Shown here: piece after piece, positions 44,399 through 53,994 of the stretch
How positions within the stretch are numbered: position 1 is the stretch's first letter
Layout of the letters: every line of letters begins with the position of its first letter
From: Mycobacterium colombiense
GTDB taxonomy: Bacteria > Actinomycetota > Actinomycetes > Mycobacteriales > Mycobacteriaceae
Direction: 5' to 3'
Assembly (NCBI RefSeq): GCF_001672755.1
Contig: NZ_LZKI01000062.1
Location: 1-57,221 of the forward strand
DNA length: 57,221 nt
Program-made: the position numbers and the translations under genes
Notes under the pieces: model-generated
What the model saw: only the letters and a program-made list of their open reading frames with translations
What the model was told of the DNA's origin: nothing
Databases searched by the model: none

Positions 44399-45733
44399 TC
44401 AGGCGGACGACTCGTCGCGAGCCACGTCGTGCAGCCGGGCGTCCAGCGCCCCGGCGCGCCGCATCGCACCCAGCGGATCGGCGTACAGCCCGGACAGCGA
44501 GACGGTTCCCGCGCCGGCCTCCTGCACCCGGTTGCCGAAGGCGGTCAGGCGGATGTCGCGGGGCCCCAGCACGGAGCGTTCTGCGAAGGCCGCCTCCACC
44601 TGCTCCATCGCCTCGGGGTACTCGGTGAAAGCCTGGCCGCCGACCACGAGCTCGTCGGGGTTGAGCATGTCGCGCAGCAACGCGACCGCCTCGCCGAGCA
44701 CGCGGCCCCGCTCCGCGAGCAGGTCCTTGGCCTGCTGGTTGCCGGCCCGCGCCACCCGCAGCAGCTCGGAGAAGCCGGTGGCCGAGCCGTTGGCCCGGTT
44801 CGCCGGGGCGAACGGCAGGATGCGTTGCTGGCGGGCTACGGCCACGACGGCCTCGTCACTCACGGTCGACTCCAGCTGACCGGTGCCGCCGAGCAGCTCG
44901 GAGTGGGCCGGCAGGGTCGCGATGGTGCCCGGACCGCTCGCCGGGACGTGCACCCGCCCGCCGATCACCAGCGCGTAGCCCACGGTCTCGCGGGCGTAGA
45001 CGTACAAACTGGTCGGCGAGCTGGGCAGAAAACGCCGCATGCCCAGCAGCAGCTCGGCGCCGGCCATGGCGTCGACGTGCGAGGCCACCGAGACCGGCAG
45101 GCCCAGCGCGTCGGCCAGCACCTGCCCGACCGGCGCCTGCCGCCAGCCTAGCCGCGGGTGGTCCACCTGGCCGGTGGCGCCATCGACGGTGCCACCGATG
45201 GCGACCCCGACCCACAGCGGCCGCCGCCGGTGCCAACGCCGCAGGTAGCGGCGGGCACTGTCGGCCAGCGTCGCCAGCGCGGGGCCGGCCGGGTTGCGCG
45301 GCGTCGGGGTTTCGACCGTGTCGAGGGTGCGGCCGAACAGGTCGGTGGCCACGATGCTGGTGGTTCGCGCACCGATGTGGATGCCGAGCGTCACGAACGG
45401 CTCGTGGTTGACCTCCACCGGCACGCGCGGGCGGCCGATGGCGCCGGAGACGGCCAGGTCGGCGCGCTCGCGCAGCAGGCCTGCTTCCAGCAGCGCGATG
45501 ACCTGGCGGTTGACCGTGGCGATGCTCAGCGAGGTGACGCCGGCGATGACGTCACGGCCGACGGGGCCGCGCAACCGCACGGCCCGGAAGACGGAGGCGG
45601 CCGCCGAGTCGGGGATGTTCAGCGCCGGCGGCACGATCTGCCGGCGCACCGAGCGGTGGCCCTTTTGACCAGGCAGGTGCCCGACGGCACGGCTGGGCGA
45701 ATGATGGGTATGGGTGAGGGTATTCGTGCGCAC
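44399..45733 (-). CDS. ROK-family transcriptional regulator (Rv0485-like)
   Basis: A 444-aa ROK protein. An N-terminal winged helix (about 45-100: ASVFRAVRLRGPVGRDVIAGVTSLSIATVNRQVIALLEAGLL) is followed by the sugar-kinase-like fold with LGIHIGARTTSIVATDLFG and GVAIGGTVDG. The catalytic and zinc-motif cysteines of true ROK kinases are absent; the C-terminal half reads as a sensor domain. Rv0485 regulates PE/PPE gene expression in M. tuberculosis. GTG 45733 has GAAGGA 6 nt upstream. It lies 60 nt before mshA and diverges from the SDR gene. Confidence 0.92.
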   Translation of the reverse strand: MRTNTLTHTHHSPSRAVGHLPGQKGHRSVRRQIVPPALNIPDSAAASVFRAVRLRGPVGRDVIAGVTSLSIATVNRQVIALLEAGLLRERADLAVSGAIGRPRVPVEVNHEPFVTLGIHIGARTTSIVATDLFGRTLDTVETPTPRNPAGPALATLADSARRYLRRWHRRRPLWVGVAIGGTVDGATGQVDHPRLGWRQAPVGQVLADALGLPVSVASHVDAMAGAELLLGMRRFLPSSPTSLYVYARETVGYALVIGGRVHVPASGPGTIATLPAHSELLGGTGQLESTVSDEAVVAVARQQRILPFAPANRANGSATGFSELLRVARAGNQQAKDLLAERGRVLGEAVALLRDMLNPDELVVGGQAFTEYPEAMEQVEAAFAERSVLGPRDIRLTAFGNRVQEAGAGTVSLSGLYADPLGAMRRAGALDARLHDVARDESSA

Positions 45734-45911
45734 GAGCGTCCTTCTGTCCGATTTTTGCTGGCCGTCTTGGCCACACCTGGCTGGGGTCAGGAGCGGCAAA
45801 GTGCGCAGCAACAACACGCACCCGCCGCGCACAGACACGCGGTGGAGGTGGTGTTGGACAGGGCGCTAAGGAGCACACGCAAAATCTAGCACGTTCATTA
45901 AGGTTGTTTCG

Positions 45912-46661
45912 ATGGTTAAAACTGGCAGGAATAAACGAGTCGCGGTAATCACCGGGGCCAGCTCGGGCATCGGCGCAGCAACGGCCCGAAACCTGGCTGC
46001 GCAGGGCTTTCACGTCGTCGCGGTGGCGCGCCGGGCGGACCGGATTGAGGCCCTGGCCAGTGAAATCGGGGGTACCGCCATTGTGGCCGATGTCACAGAT
46101 GGTGCGTCAGTCGAAACATTGGCGAGCAAATTGGACCGTGTCGATGTGCTGGTCAACAATGCCGGCGGAGCCCGGGGGCTGGCGCCGGTCGCCGAGGCCG
46201 AGCTCGAGCATTGGCAGTGGATGTGGGAGACCAACGTGATCGGCACGCTGCGGGTCACCCGCGCGTTGCTGCCGAAGCTGATCGACTCCGGCGACGGGCT
46301 GATCGTCACCGTCACTTCCGTTGCGGCACTTGAGGTTTACGACGGCGGCGCCGGATACACGGCGGCCAAACACGCCCAGGGGGCGATGCACCGCACGCTG
46401 CGCGGCGAGCTACTGGGCAAGCCGGTCCGGCTGACCGAGATCGCCCCGGGCGCGGTCGAAACGGAATTCTCGTTGGTGCGCTTCGACGGCGACCAAGAGC
46501 GCGCGGACGCCGTCTACACCGGCATCACGCCGCTGGTGGCCGAGGACGTGGCCGAGGTGATCGGGTTCGTCGCCTCGCGGCCGTCGCACGTCGATCTGGA
46601 CTTGATCGTGATGAAGCCGCGCGACCAGGCCACGACTTCCCGGTTTAACCGCCAGGGGTAG
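45912..46661 (+). CDS. short-chain dehydrogenase/reductase (Rv0484c-like)
   Basis: A 249-aa classical [18 protein letters not shown] is the NADP(H) loop, VNNAGGARG follows, the catalytic serine is in [11 protein letters not shown] and the catalytic YxxxK is YTAAKHAQG. TGxxxGxG, NNAG and YxxxK are all present, so it should be active, probably on a hydroxy/keto group of unknown substrate. ATG 45912 is used. Its 3' end overlaps lprQ by 17 nt in a convergent arrangement, so the two are on opposite strands and may interfere. Confidence 0.93.
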   Translation: MVKTGRNKRVAVITGASSGIGAATARNLAAQGFHVVAVARRADRIEALASEIGGTAIVADVTDGASVETLASKLDRVDVLVNNAGGARGLAPVAEAELEHWQWMWETNVIGTLRVTRALLPKLIDSGDGLIVTVTSVAALEVYDGGAGYTAAKHAQGAMHRTLRGELLGKPVRLTEIAPGAVETEFSLVRFDGDQERADAVYTGITPLVAEDVAEVIGFVASRPSHVDLDLIVMKPRDQATTSRFNRQG

Positions 46662-47973
46662 CGGGGCCGGTGCCGGCCGGCGACGTCGTCGTGGTCGGGG
46701 TGCCCGACAGGGTCGGCGCGTTGGACGGCGTGACCGGCGCGGTGACGGGAATCTGGCTGGCCGGCGGGTGTGCGGTCGGCGGCGGCAGCGCCGACATGGC
46801 CACCCACGTGTCCCAGTCCACGGCCCAGTCCCAGAGGTCGCCGTCGGAGTAGGACAGCTGGATCGAGCTGCCGGTCACCTCGACCGGGTCGCCGTACATC
46901 GCCGACTGGTAGTACTGCTCGGCGTCTGCCGTGGACAGGTTGATGCAGCCGTTGGTCACGTTGGTGTTGCCCTGCGCGCCGGAGCTCGCCGGATTGGCGT
47001 GGATGAACTCGCCGTTGTTGGAGATCCGCACCGCCCAGCGCTCGTGGATGTGGCTGTAACCGGCGGCCGGGTTGGACATGTAGAAGTCGGCGTACTTCTC
47101 GCTGACCACGTGGATGCCGTTGCGGGTGACGTTGCGCGCCTTGTCCGCCTCGCCGTAGCTGCACGGGAAGTCCATGATGACGCCCTCGTCGCGGATCACC
47201 TGGATGCGGTGCGACGAGACCTCGGCCTTGACCACCTGCCTGCGGCCGATCTGGATGTTGAGCGAAATGTCGTCGGCGCCGTAGGCGCTGTCGCCGAACG
47301 GCAGGCCGTAGAGCTTGGCGTCGACGTTGACCGTGGTGCCCGCCGGGTAGTACTCGCGGGTGCGCCAGTGCGCGCGGGCGCCGGCCGCCTCGTCGGGCAG
47401 CCAGGCCCAGCTGCCCTCGACGGGCGGGTTGGTGGTCACGGTGAGCGCCTTTTCGACGGCGGCTTTGTCGCTGATCGGCGCATCGAACTGGATGATGATC
47501 GGCGCCGCGACCCCGACGGTCTGGCCGTCGCCGAGCTGGAACGACCCGCCGATCTTCTTGGTGGGCGACACCGTGGTGAACTTGCCGCTCACCGGGACCG
47601 CCTTGCCGTCGTGCCCGACGGCCGAGCCGTTCCAGGTGTAGGTCTGGTCGTAGCCCAGCGGCTCGGAGGTCGTGTAGACGGTGCGGTCGGAGTTGAAGGC
47701 GCCCGCGACGGCCTTGCCCGACGAGTTCGACAGCGCGACGTGCTGGAACCAGCCGTCGTTCACCTCAACGCTGACCGGGGCGATCGGCACCACGTTCTCG
47801 GTCGCATTGGCGGGCTGGTACTTGAGCTGCGGTGCGGGCTGCTCTTTCTTCTCGGCCTGCTTCGCGGTCGTGCCGCCGCAGGCGGCCAGCACGTTGGGGG
47901 CGAACACACCCAGTCCGAGGGTCGCCAAAGCCGCACGCCGGTTGAACGGCCGCGGGGCGGTGGACGGGGTCAC
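46645..47973 (-). CDS. lprQ: L,D-transpeptidase lipoprotein (LprQ/LdtE)
   Basis: Cross-links peptidoglycan by 3-3 bonds; counterpart of Rv0483. A signal peptide ends in the lipobox NVLAACGG, so it is exported and lipid-anchored. Two Ig-like domains follow ([14 protein letters not shown] and [16 protein letters not shown]). The YkuD catalytic motif is [20 protein letters not shown] ... [10 protein letters not shown] with the nucleophile Cys. The C-terminus is Pro/Thr rich. GTG 47973 is preferred, giving 442 aa; a TTG at 47982 and an upstream extension are possible. It lies 80 nt downstream of murB, grouping two cell-wall genes. Confidence 0.94.
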   Translation of the reverse strand: MTPSTAPRPFNRRAALATLGLGVFAPNVLAACGGTTAKQAEKKEQPAPQLKYQPANATENVVPIAPVSVEVNDGWFQHVALSNSSGKAVAGAFNSDRTVYTTSEPLGYDQTYTWNGSAVGHDGKAVPVSGKFTTVSPTKKIGGSFQLGDGQTVGVAAPIIIQFDAPISDKAAVEKALTVTTNPPVEGSWAWLPDEAAGARAHWRTREYYPAGTTVNVDAKLYGLPFGDSAYGADDISLNIQIGRRQVVKAEVSSHRIQVIRDEGVIMDFPCSYGEADKARNVTRNGIHVVSEKYADFYMSNPAAGYSHIHERWAVRISNNGEFIHANPASSGAQGNTNVTNGCINLSTADAEQYYQSAMYGDPVEVTGSSIQLSYSDGDLWDWAVDWDTWVAMSALPPPTAHPPASQIPVTAPVTPSNAPTLSGTPTTTTSPAGTGPATPGG

Positions 47974-48053
47974 GAAAATCAAAGATACCGGGGAAAATCG
48001 GGCAGTCCGGCCACCACAAATCGGCGTCGGGGGCGCGTCGGCGAATTTTGCGG

Positions 48054-49148
48054 CTACAGCCTGCAGCCGAGCAGAACGGGCTCGGGGACCAGTGTGATGC
48101 CAAACACAGCCCGCACCCCGTCGCGGACGGCGCGGGCCAGCGCAATCACGTCGTCGGAGCCGGCGCCGCCGCGGTTGGTCAGCGCCAGCGCGTGCTTGGT
48201 GGACAACCGGCACCGGGCGGTCGGCTCGTCCGGATACCCCTTGCCGAAGCCGGCCCGCTCCACCAGCCAGCCGGCGGCCAGCTTGACCCCGTCCGGCGCC
48301 GGGTAGTTCGGGACCGGCCCGTCAACGGATGCGGCCAGCCGCTCGTAGACGTCCGGGGGGACCACCGGGTTGGTGAAGAACGAGCCCACGCTCCAGGTGT
48401 CGTGGTCGGCCGGGTCGAGCACCATGCCCTTGCGCGCCCGCAGGGCAAGCACGGCGTCGCGGACGGCCTGCGGGTCGGCGCGCTCGCCGACGGCCACGTT
48501 CAGCGCGGCCGCCAGCTCGCCGTAGCGCAACGGCGCGCTTCGCCCGGACGCGTCCAGCGCGAACTCCACTTCCAGGACGACAGAAGGGATTTCGAGTCCA
48601 CCGTCGCCGCCGCGTTTGAACGCGCTGGTGCGGTAGCCGAAGCCCAGCTCGCTGCCTGGCACCCAGCGCACCTCGCCGCTGCCGCGCTCGAGCACCCGCA
48701 CCCGGGTGATGGTGTCGGAGACTTCGGCGCCGTAGGCCCCGACGTTCTGCACCGGGGTGGCCCCGGCCGAGCCGGGGATGCCGGACAGGCATTCCAGTCC
48801 GCCGAGGCCGCGCTCGATGGCGGTCACCACGACGTCGTCCCACACCGCGCCGGCCTGGGCGCGGACCAGGTTGCCGTCGACGGCGATGCCGGCATTGGCC
48901 AGCCGCACCGCGGTCAGGCCGGTCAGGGCGTCGGAGATCACCAGGTTGGAGCCACCGGCGAAGATCAGGATCGGGCCGCTTTCTTCCGCGTCCAGCTGGC
49001 GCAGCGTGGCGACCACTTGCTCGGAGGTGGTGCAGGTGATCAGGCGGCGCGCGGTCGGTCCGACCCGCAGCGTGGTCAGTGGCGCCAGTGGCGCCGCGTC
49101 GGCCACCGGCGCGCCGGCGAATTCCGAACCGGCTCCGCTGGAATTCAT
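48054..49148 (-). CDS. murB: UDP-N-acetylenolpyruvoylglucosamine reductase MurB
   Basis: MurB reduces UDP-GlcNAc-enolpyruvate to UDP-MurNAc with NADPH and FAD, in the cytoplasmic stage of peptidoglycan synthesis. It is 364 aa. The FAD loop is [35 protein letters not shown] is the central motif, [10 protein letters not shown] follows, and the proton-donor serine lies in [13 protein letters not shown]. The C-terminal domain contains [13 protein letters not shown]. It starts at ATG 49148, 26 nt from the divergent DUF2505 gene, with TACCGT 8 nt upstream. Confidence 0.97.
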   Translation of the reverse strand: MNSSGAGSEFAGAPVADAAPLAPLTTLRVGPTARRLITCTTSEQVVATLRQLDAEESGPILIFAGGSNLVISDALTGLTAVRLANAGIAVDGNLVRAQAGAVWDDVVVTAIERGLGGLECLSGIPGSAGATPVQNVGAYGAEVSDTITRVRVLERGSGEVRWVPGSELGFGYRTSAFKRGGDGGLEIPSVVLEVEFALDASGRSAPLRYGELAAALNVAVGERADPQAVRDAVLALRARKGMVLDPADHDTWSVGSFFTNPVVPPDVYERLAASVDGPVPNYPAPDGVKLAAGWLVERAGFGKGYPDEPTARCRLSTKHALALTNRGGAGSDDVIALARAVRDGVRAVFGITLVPEPVLLGCRL

Positions 49149-49174
49149 GGCCCGTAACGGTAGCCTGACCTGCT
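49149..49174. promoter_or_regulatory. 26-bp divergent promoter between murB and the DUF2505 gene
   Basis: TAGCCT (plus, 49161-49166) lies 8 nt before ATG 49175, and TACCGT (minus, 49162-49157) lies 8 nt before the murB ATG 49148. The two -10-like boxes overlap at 49161-49162, so both transcripts appear leaderless and their initiation may be mutually exclusive. Confidence 0.5.
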
Positions 49175-49693
49175 ATGCCGCGTTCATTCGACTTGTCGGC
49201 CGATTACGACGGCAGTGTTGACGACGTGCACCGGGCCTTCACCGATGCGGATTACTGGCGGGCCAGGCTGGACGAGTCCGGTGTCGATGTCGCCACGCTG
49301 GAGTCGATGCGGGTGGGCGGCGAGACCGGTGACGAGGACACCGTCGAGGTGGTCACGCTGCAGGTCATCCGCAGCGACAAGCTTCCGGGCATGGTCACCC
49401 AGTTGCACAGCGGCGATCTGTGTATCCGGCGTGAGGAGACGTGGGGCCCGGTTACCGACGGGGCCGCGACGGGGTCGGTCGCGGGCTCGATCGTGGATGC
49501 TCCGGTGAACCTCGCCGGCACCGCGGTCCTGGAGCCGTTCGAAGGCGGTACCCGGTTGACGTTTCGCGCCACCGTCCAGGTGCGGGTCCCGATCATCGGC
49601 GGCAAGTTGGAGAACATCATCGGCACCCGGCTGGCCGAATTGGTCGCCGCCGAACAGCGCTTCACCACGGAGTGGCTCGCAAAAAGGGGCTAG
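49175..49693 (+). CDS. DUF2505 (SRPBCC-like) protein (Rv0481c-like)
   Basis: A 172-aa protein of the START/SRPBCC-like DUF2505 family. It starts MPRSFDLSADYDGSVDDVHRAFTDADYWRARL, a typical N-terminus for these lipid- or polyketide-binding cups, with TQLHSGDLCIRREETWGP, GGTRLTFRATVQVRVP and IGTRLAELVAAEQRFTTEWL at the end. No known ligand. It is first of three plus-strand genes; the nitrilase starts 27 nt after its stop. ATG 49175 is fixed by the short divergent gap. Confidence 0.9.
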   Translation: MPRSFDLSADYDGSVDDVHRAFTDADYWRARLDESGVDVATLESMRVGGETGDEDTVEVVTLQVIRSDKLPGMVTQLHSGDLCIRREETWGPVTDGAATGSVAGSIVDAPVNLAGTAVLEPFEGGTRLTFRATVQVRVPIIGGKLENIIGTRLAELVAAEQRFTTEWLAKRG

Positions 49694-49720
49694 GTCTCGC
49701 TCGGGCCTAAGCTGGCGCTC

Positions 49721-50554
49721 ATGCGAATCGCCTTGGCGCAGATCCTCAGCGGCACCGACCCGGCAGCAAACCTGCAGCTGGTGCGCGATTACAGCCGCCA
49801 GGCCGCCGAGACTGGCGCGACGCTGGTCGTGTTTCCCGAGGCGACGATGTGCCGGTTCGGTGTGCCGCTGGGTCCGGTGGCCGAGCCGGTCGACGGGCCA
49901 TGGGCCGACGGGGTGCGCCGCGTCGCGGCCGATTCCAACATCACCGTCGTCGCCGGCATGTTCACCCCCTCGGGTGACGGGCGGGTGAAGAACACGCTGA
50001 TCGCAGCCGGTCCGGCCGACTCCGCCGAGTCGCGCGCCCACTACGACAAGATCCACCTCTACGACGCATTCGGCTTCACCGAATCGCGCACCGTCGCGCC
50101 GGGACACGACCCGGTGGTGATCACGGTCGACGGCGTCCGGGTGGGGCTGACGGTTTGCTATGACATTCGTTTTCCGGCCCTCTACACCGAGCTGGCCCGT
50201 CGCGGCGCCCAGGTGATCGCGGTGTGCGCATCCTGGGGTTCGGGTCCCGGCAAACTCGATCAGTGGACGCTGCTGGCCCGCGCCCGCGCGCTCGATTCGA
50301 TGAGCTACGTCGCTGCGGCCGGCCAGGCCGATCCCGGTGACGCGCACGGATCCGCGTCGGGGGCACCGACCGGGGTCGGGGGCAGCCTGGTGGTCTCGCC
50401 GCTGGGCGAGGTCGTCGCGTCGGCCGGCTCGCAACCGCAGCTCGTGGTGGCCGATATCGACGTCGACCGGGTGGCGGAGGCCCGCAAGAGCATCGCGGTC
50501 CTTAGCAACCACTCGGACTTTGCTCAGGTTGATAGGGCAGAATCGGTCGGGTGA
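49721..50554 (+). CDS. carbon-nitrogen hydrolase (nitrilase family, Rv0480c-like)
   Basis: A 277-aa hydrolase with the Glu-Lys-Cys triad: Glu in VFPEATMCRFG, Lys in HYDKIHLYDAFGF and Cys in LTVCYDIRFP. The sequence resembles the branch that cleaves amides such as deaminated glutathione or omega-amidase substrates (Nit1/Nit2 type), so a metabolite-repair role is possible. ATG 49721 is used. The stop overlaps the start of the following membrane protein gene (GTGA). Confidence 0.93.
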   Translation: MRIALAQILSGTDPAANLQLVRDYSRQAAETGATLVVFPEATMCRFGVPLGPVAEPVDGPWADGVRRVAADSNITVVAGMFTPSGDGRVKNTLIAAGPADSAESRAHYDKIHLYDAFGFTESRTVAPGHDPVVITVDGVRVGLTVCYDIRFPALYTELARRGAQVIAVCASWGSGPGKLDQWTLLARARALDSMSYVAAAGQADPGDAHGSASGAPTGVGGSLVVSPLGEVVASAGSQPQLVVADIDVDRVAEARKSIAVLSNHSDFAQVDRAESVG

Positions 50555-51597
50555 CGAACCCACAAGGACCACCCAACCCGGACCCGTCGCAGTGGGGCCG
50601 TCCCTCCAACCAGGGTCCCTTCGGCCAGCCGCCTACCGAGCGGCCGACCGAGCGGATAAGCACCGGCGGCCCGGGTCACGTCCCCCCGCCACCGCCTCCC
50701 GCTCAGGGTCCCCCACCGGGGCAGACCGAGCGCTTCGGGACGCCCCAGCCGAACATGCAGCAGCCCGGCTACCCCCCGCCGCCGACCCCGCCCGCGGGTC
50801 CGACCGAGCGCCTGGCCACTCCCCCCGGCGACGACGCGACGCCGGGGAAGAAGAAGCGCCGCTTCGGCCGCGACCCGGTGTCCGTCCTGCTGATCTTCAT
50901 CATCGTGATCGCGCTGATCATCGCCGGGCTCATCGGGGCCGAGCTGTACGTGCGCCACGTCGCGGACAGCAAGGTCGCGCAGGCGGTGGCGTGTGAGGTC
51001 AAGGACCAGGCCACCGCATCCTTCGGGGTGACGCCCCTGATGCTGTGGCAGCAGGCGACCAAGCACTACACCAACATCTCCGTACAGACGGCCGGCAACA
51101 ACATCCGCGACGCCAAGGGCATGAAGCTCTCGATCAACATCAACGACGTCCGGCTCAAGGACACGGGCAACTCGAAGGGCACCCTCGGCTCGCTGGACGC
51201 CACGATCGACTGGACCAGTGACGGCATCAAGCAGTCGGTGCAGAACGCGATCCCGGTGCTGGGACCGTTCGTCACCAACACAGTGACCACGCATCCCGCC
51301 GACGGCACCATCGAGTTGAAGGGCATGTTGGACAACATCACGGCCAAGCCGGTGGTGTCGGGCACCGGCTTGCAGCTGCAGATCGTCAGCTTCAACGCGC
51401 TCGGCTTCACCATGCCCAAGGAGTCCGTGCAGTCGACACTTGACGACTTCACCTCGAACCTGACCAAGAACTACCCGCTGGGTATCCACGCCGACAGCGT
51501 GCAGGTCACGGATAAGGGTGTGACAAGCCACTTCTCGACGCGGAACGCCACCATTCCGAACGGCAACGACAACGACCCCTGCTTCGCCAACCTCTGA
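50551..51597 (+). CDS. membrane-anchored DUF2993-like protein with proline-rich N-terminus (Rv0479c-like)
   Basis: A 348-aa protein from GTG 50551. The first 105 residues are cytoplasmic, Pro/Gly-rich (NPDPSQWGRPS, PPPPPAQGPPPGQ) and contain repeated TER motifs (PTERPTERIS, TERFGTP, TERLATP) that could be phosphorylated by serine/threonine kinases. One membrane helix is LLIFIIVIALIIAGLIGAEL, then a DUF2993-type extracytoplasmic domain with LDNITAKPVVSGTGL. DUF2993 proteins such as LmeA work in envelope glycolipid assembly. It is translationally coupled to the nitrilase and converges with deoC. Confidence 0.86.
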   Translation: MTNPQGPPNPDPSQWGRPSNQGPFGQPPTERPTERISTGGPGHVPPPPPPAQGPPPGQTERFGTPQPNMQQPGYPPPPTPPAGPTERLATPPGDDATPGKKKRRFGRDPVSVLLIFIIVIALIIAGLIGAELYVRHVADSKVAQAVACEVKDQATASFGVTPLMLWQQATKHYTNISVQTAGNNIRDAKGMKLSININDVRLKDTGNSKGTLGSLDATIDWTSDGIKQSVQNAIPVLGPFVTNTVTTHPADGTIELKGMLDNITAKPVVSGTGLQLQIVSFNALGFTMPKESVQSTLDDFTSNLTKNYPLGIHADSVQVTDKGVTSHFSTRNATIPNGNDNDPCFANL

Positions 51598-51615
51598 CGT
51601 CGAGCACCCAGCCCG

Positions 51616-52293
51616 TCAACCGAGGCCGTCGAGCACTCCCCGGGTGCCCGACAACCCCAGCCGGGTGGCGCCGGCATCCAGCATCGCGAGCGCGTCCTCG
51701 GCGCTGCGGATGCCGCCGCTGGCCTTCACCCCGAGGCGCCCATCGACGGTCTCGGCCATCAGCGCGACCGCACGCACGGATGCGCCGCCGGCCGGATGAA
51801 AACCGGTTGACGTCTTGACGAAGTCGGCGCCGGCGTCCTCGGCGGCGCGGCACACCTGCGCCAGCGTGGGCTCGCCGGCCAGCGCGAGCAGCGCGGCCGA
51901 CTCCACGATCACCTTGAGCACGGCGCCGCCGATCGCGTCGCGCACGGCGTGGACGTCGGCGCGCACCGCGTCGAGGTCGCCGGCCAGCGCCGCCCCGACA
52001 TCGATGACCATGTCGATCTCGGCGGCACCGGACGCGACGGCCAGGGCCGCCTCGTGTGCCTTCACCGCCGGGAGGTGCTTGCCGGACGGGAAGCCCGCGA
52101 CGCCGGCCACCCGCACGCCGGCGTCTGCCCGCACGGCGACGGGAACCATCGAGGGCGAGACGCACACCGCGTAGACGCCCAGTTCGGCCGCTTCGGCGAC
52201 CAGGGCGGCCACGTCGGCATCGGTCGCTTCGGGTTTGAGCAGGGTGTGGTCGACGAACGCCGCCAACTGCGCTCGGCTGGGTTGGGTTGCCAT
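51616..52293 (-). CDS. deoC: deoxyribose-phosphate aldolase
   Basis: DeoC splits deoxyribose-5-phosphate into glyceraldehyde-3-phosphate and acetaldehyde in nucleoside salvage. It is 225 aa from ATG 52293, close to Rv0478. The N-terminus reads [17 protein letters not shown]; the Schiff-base lysine is in [40 protein letters not shown] closes the barrel. Its ATG overlaps the stop of the secreted DUF2599 gene (ATGA), so both are coupled. Confidence 0.96.
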   Translation of the reverse strand: MATQPSRAQLAAFVDHTLLKPEATDADVAALVAEAAELGVYAVCVSPSMVPVAVRADAGVRVAGVAGFPSGKHLPAVKAHEAALAVASGAAEIDMVIDVGAALAGDLDAVRADVHAVRDAIGGAVLKVIVESAALLALAGEPTLAQVCRAAEDAGADFVKTSTGFHPAGGASVRAVALMAETVDGRLGVKASGGIRSAEDALAMLDAGATRLGLSGTRGVLDGLG

Positions 52294-52733
52294 CAGAAGG
52301 ATTCTTCCGGACCGCCGGGATTACAGCCGGAGGCCACCATGTCGGCGTCGTCGACGACGGGCCGCCAGGGCTCCAGGTTCCAGCTGACCTTGCCGGGCTG
52401 GGCGAGTTCGGCGAACTGCCAGTGGCAGACGAACTGCGCGCGCATGCCGGGCGTGTCGGCGTCCGGGGACAAGGCGAGCACCTCGGCCCAGGCCTCGTCG
52501 GACAGGGCCGTGGTTGCGGGGATTCTCGAGGCGGCCCGGCCGGCCGGCGACGGGTACACCCGCAGGCTGCTCCGGCCCTGCCACTGCGCCCACCGGGTGT
52601 GGTCGATGTACGGCGGGGCCGGGGCGGGCGGATCGGCGGCGCCGCTGCCCGGATCGGGGGCGGCGACGGCGTGCGGTACCGGGCAGGACAAGGCGACGAG
52701 CGCCGCGACCGGCGCCGTCAGCAGTGCCTTCAT
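52293..52733 (-). CDS. secreted DUF2599 protein (Rv0477-like)
   Basis: A 146-aa exported protein. A Sec signal peptide [18 protein letters not shown]...AVAA is followed by a Pro-rich linker ([16 protein letters not shown]) and a compact domain with two cysteines in [14 protein letters not shown] and [10 protein letters not shown], a DUF2599 signature likely held by a disulfide. Small secreted relatives include candidate antigens; function unknown. ATG 52733 is used. It lies 4 nt after the DUF2516 gene stop and is coupled to deoC by ATGA. Confidence 0.88.
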   Translation of the reverse strand: MKALLTAPVAALVALSCPVPHAVAAPDPGSGAADPPAPAPPYIDHTRWAQWQGRSSLRVYPSPAGRAASRIPATTALSDEAWAEVLALSPDADTPGMRAQFVCHWQFAELAQPGKVSWNLEPWRPVVDDADMVASGCNPGGPEESF

Positions 52734-52737
52734 TCCG

Positions 52738-53025
52738 CTAGCGCGACTTACCTTGAATCTCAAGCAGTTTGGGCCGAACGTCGACCAGATACACGCCGGC
52801 GGCACAGGCCGCGATCGCCATTCCGAGCACGCCGAAAACGAAAGCCAAGATGGACGTCAGCGCGACGGCGCCTCCCAGGATCAGCAACCACACCGGTTTG
52901 GTCAGCTTCTCGGCGGCGGTATAGGCGTCGGGTCGTTGCAACGCGGCATGCACGAAGGCATAGATCGCCGTCACTAAAACGGCGATCCGCAAGACCCACA
53001 TCACGACATTCACGGCATGGAACAC
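52738..53025 (-). CDS. DUF2516 small membrane protein (Rv0476-like)
   Basis: A 95-aa protein with two to three helices ([20 protein letters not shown] and [36 protein letters not shown]) and a short basic tail. It belongs to the actinobacterial DUF2516 family of unknown function. GTG 53025 lies 6 nt after TACCCT (53037-53032), a leaderless promoter, so the small unit DUF2516-DUF2599-deoC starts here, just after the hbhA terminator. Confidence 0.87.
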   Translation of the reverse strand: MFHAVNVVMWVLRIAVLVTAIYAFVHAALQRPDAYTAAEKLTKPVWLLILGGAVALTSILAFVFGVLGMAIAACAAGVYLVDVRPKLLEIQGKSR

Positions 53026-53031
53026 GCCTTA

Positions 53032-53037
53032 AGGGTA
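53032..53037 (-). promoter_or_regulatory. leaderless -10 element for the DUF2516 gene
   Basis: TACCCT on the minus strand, 6 nt before GTG 53025, immediately downstream of the hbhA terminator. Confidence 0.55.
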
Positions 53038-53061
53038 TGCGGGCACCCTCCAAAACGTCGA

Positions 53062-53089
53062 CTCCGAGTCACCCGAAGGCGACTCGGAG
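53062..53089 (-). terminator. intrinsic terminator of hbhA with UUCG tetraloop
   Basis: On the minus strand a 12-bp stem with one G-U pair closes on TTCG (positions 53062-53073 pair with 53078-53089). A short TTTT follows a few bases later. It sits 23 nt after the hbhA stop and 36 nt before the next start. Confidence 0.88.
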
Positions 53090-53112
53090 CCGAACGTCGT
53101 GCTGGGTGGTGC

Positions 53113-53718
53113 TTACTTCTGGGTGACCTTCTTGGCCGGAGCCTTCTTGGCCGGAGCCTTCTTGGCCGGAGCCTTCTTGGCCGGGGCCTTCTTCGCGACG
53201 GCCTTCTGGGCCTTCTTCGTGGTCGCTTCGGTCTTGCCGGGCAGCTCGATGCCGACCAGCTTGGCGGCGCGCTCACCGACCGCGCGGGTCTGCGACGCGA
53301 CGGTGCCCAGAGCTTCCTGAGTCAGCTCGACGGCCTGGTCGACGTAGCCCTCGGCACGCGCGGACGCGTCCTCGAACGCGGTCTGGTTACGCAGCCGCTG
53401 CAGCGCCGCCTCGCCGCGCTCGACGAGCTCGTTGTACCGGCTGGTCGCCGCCTCCAGGTAGCCCTCGGCCGCCCTGCGCAGCTCCTCGGTGGTGAACTTG
53501 TCGCGCAGCTCGGTGAACTGCTCGGGCAGGTCCTCCTGCAACTTGGTCAGGCGAGCGCGGCGCTCCTCGACCCGGGTGCGGGTCTCGACGCGGGTCTCCT
53601 CGGCGCGCTCCCGCAGGCCGGCGATCAGGTCGTTGACGGTGGCCAGGGCCAGGTCGGCCGCGCCGAGCGCCGCGAGCAGCGGGGCCCGCAAGTCTTCGAT
53701 GTTCGTGTTTTCCGCCAT
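53113..53718 (-). CDS. hbhA: heparin-binding haemagglutinin HbhA
   Basis: A 201-aa adhesin, counterpart of Rv0475. The N-terminal 20 residues contain a hydrophobic stretch, the middle is a long coiled coil (for example [27 protein letters not shown]), and the C-terminus has repeats of KKAPA/AKKA that bind heparan sulfate and are methylated on lysine in M. tuberculosis. Here there are about four such repeats. ATG 53718 has AAGGAAAG upstream. It is exposed on the cell surface without a classical signal peptide, and also links to lipid inclusions. It ends at a strong terminator. Confidence 0.97.
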   Translation of the reverse strand: MAENTNIEDLRAPLLAALGAADLALATVNDLIAGLRERAEETRVETRTRVEERRARLTKLQEDLPEQFTELRDKFTTEELRRAAEGYLEAATSRYNELVERGEAALQRLRNQTAFEDASARAEGYVDQAVELTQEALGTVASQTRAVGERAAKLVGIELPGKTEATTKKAQKAVAKKAPAKKAPAKKAPAKKAPAKKVTQK

Positions 53719-53744
53719 GGTCTTTCCTTTCATTGCTTTCGCTA

Positions 53745-53764
53745 TCGGTGTTATTCGGTGTTAT
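53745..53764 (-). repeat. tandem 10-bp direct repeat in the hbhA leader
   Basis: TCGGTGTTAT occurs at 53745-53754 and again at 53755-53764, one DNA turn apart, 26 nt upstream of the hbhA start. It overlaps the likely -10 region on the minus strand (TAATAACAC), so it could be a binding site for a regulator of hbhA. Confidence 0.7.
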
Positions 53765-53994
53765 TAGCTGTCTGGTCGAGAAGTTAGGTGCAAACGTCTC
53801 CTTCGCAACTGGGGCCGCCAATGCCGGGGTGGTTCGGTCAGCAATTTCAGCTGGAACCGGTAGGTCCTCCCCGTTGGGTAACCGCGACGGCCGGTCGTCT
53901 ATACATCACCAACTCGCTACGGCGAGGTGGGAAGCCCGCTTTGTGGTGCAAACCCCCAGCACAGACGGTTAGGTGCCGGGCGAAAACGGGCCGA

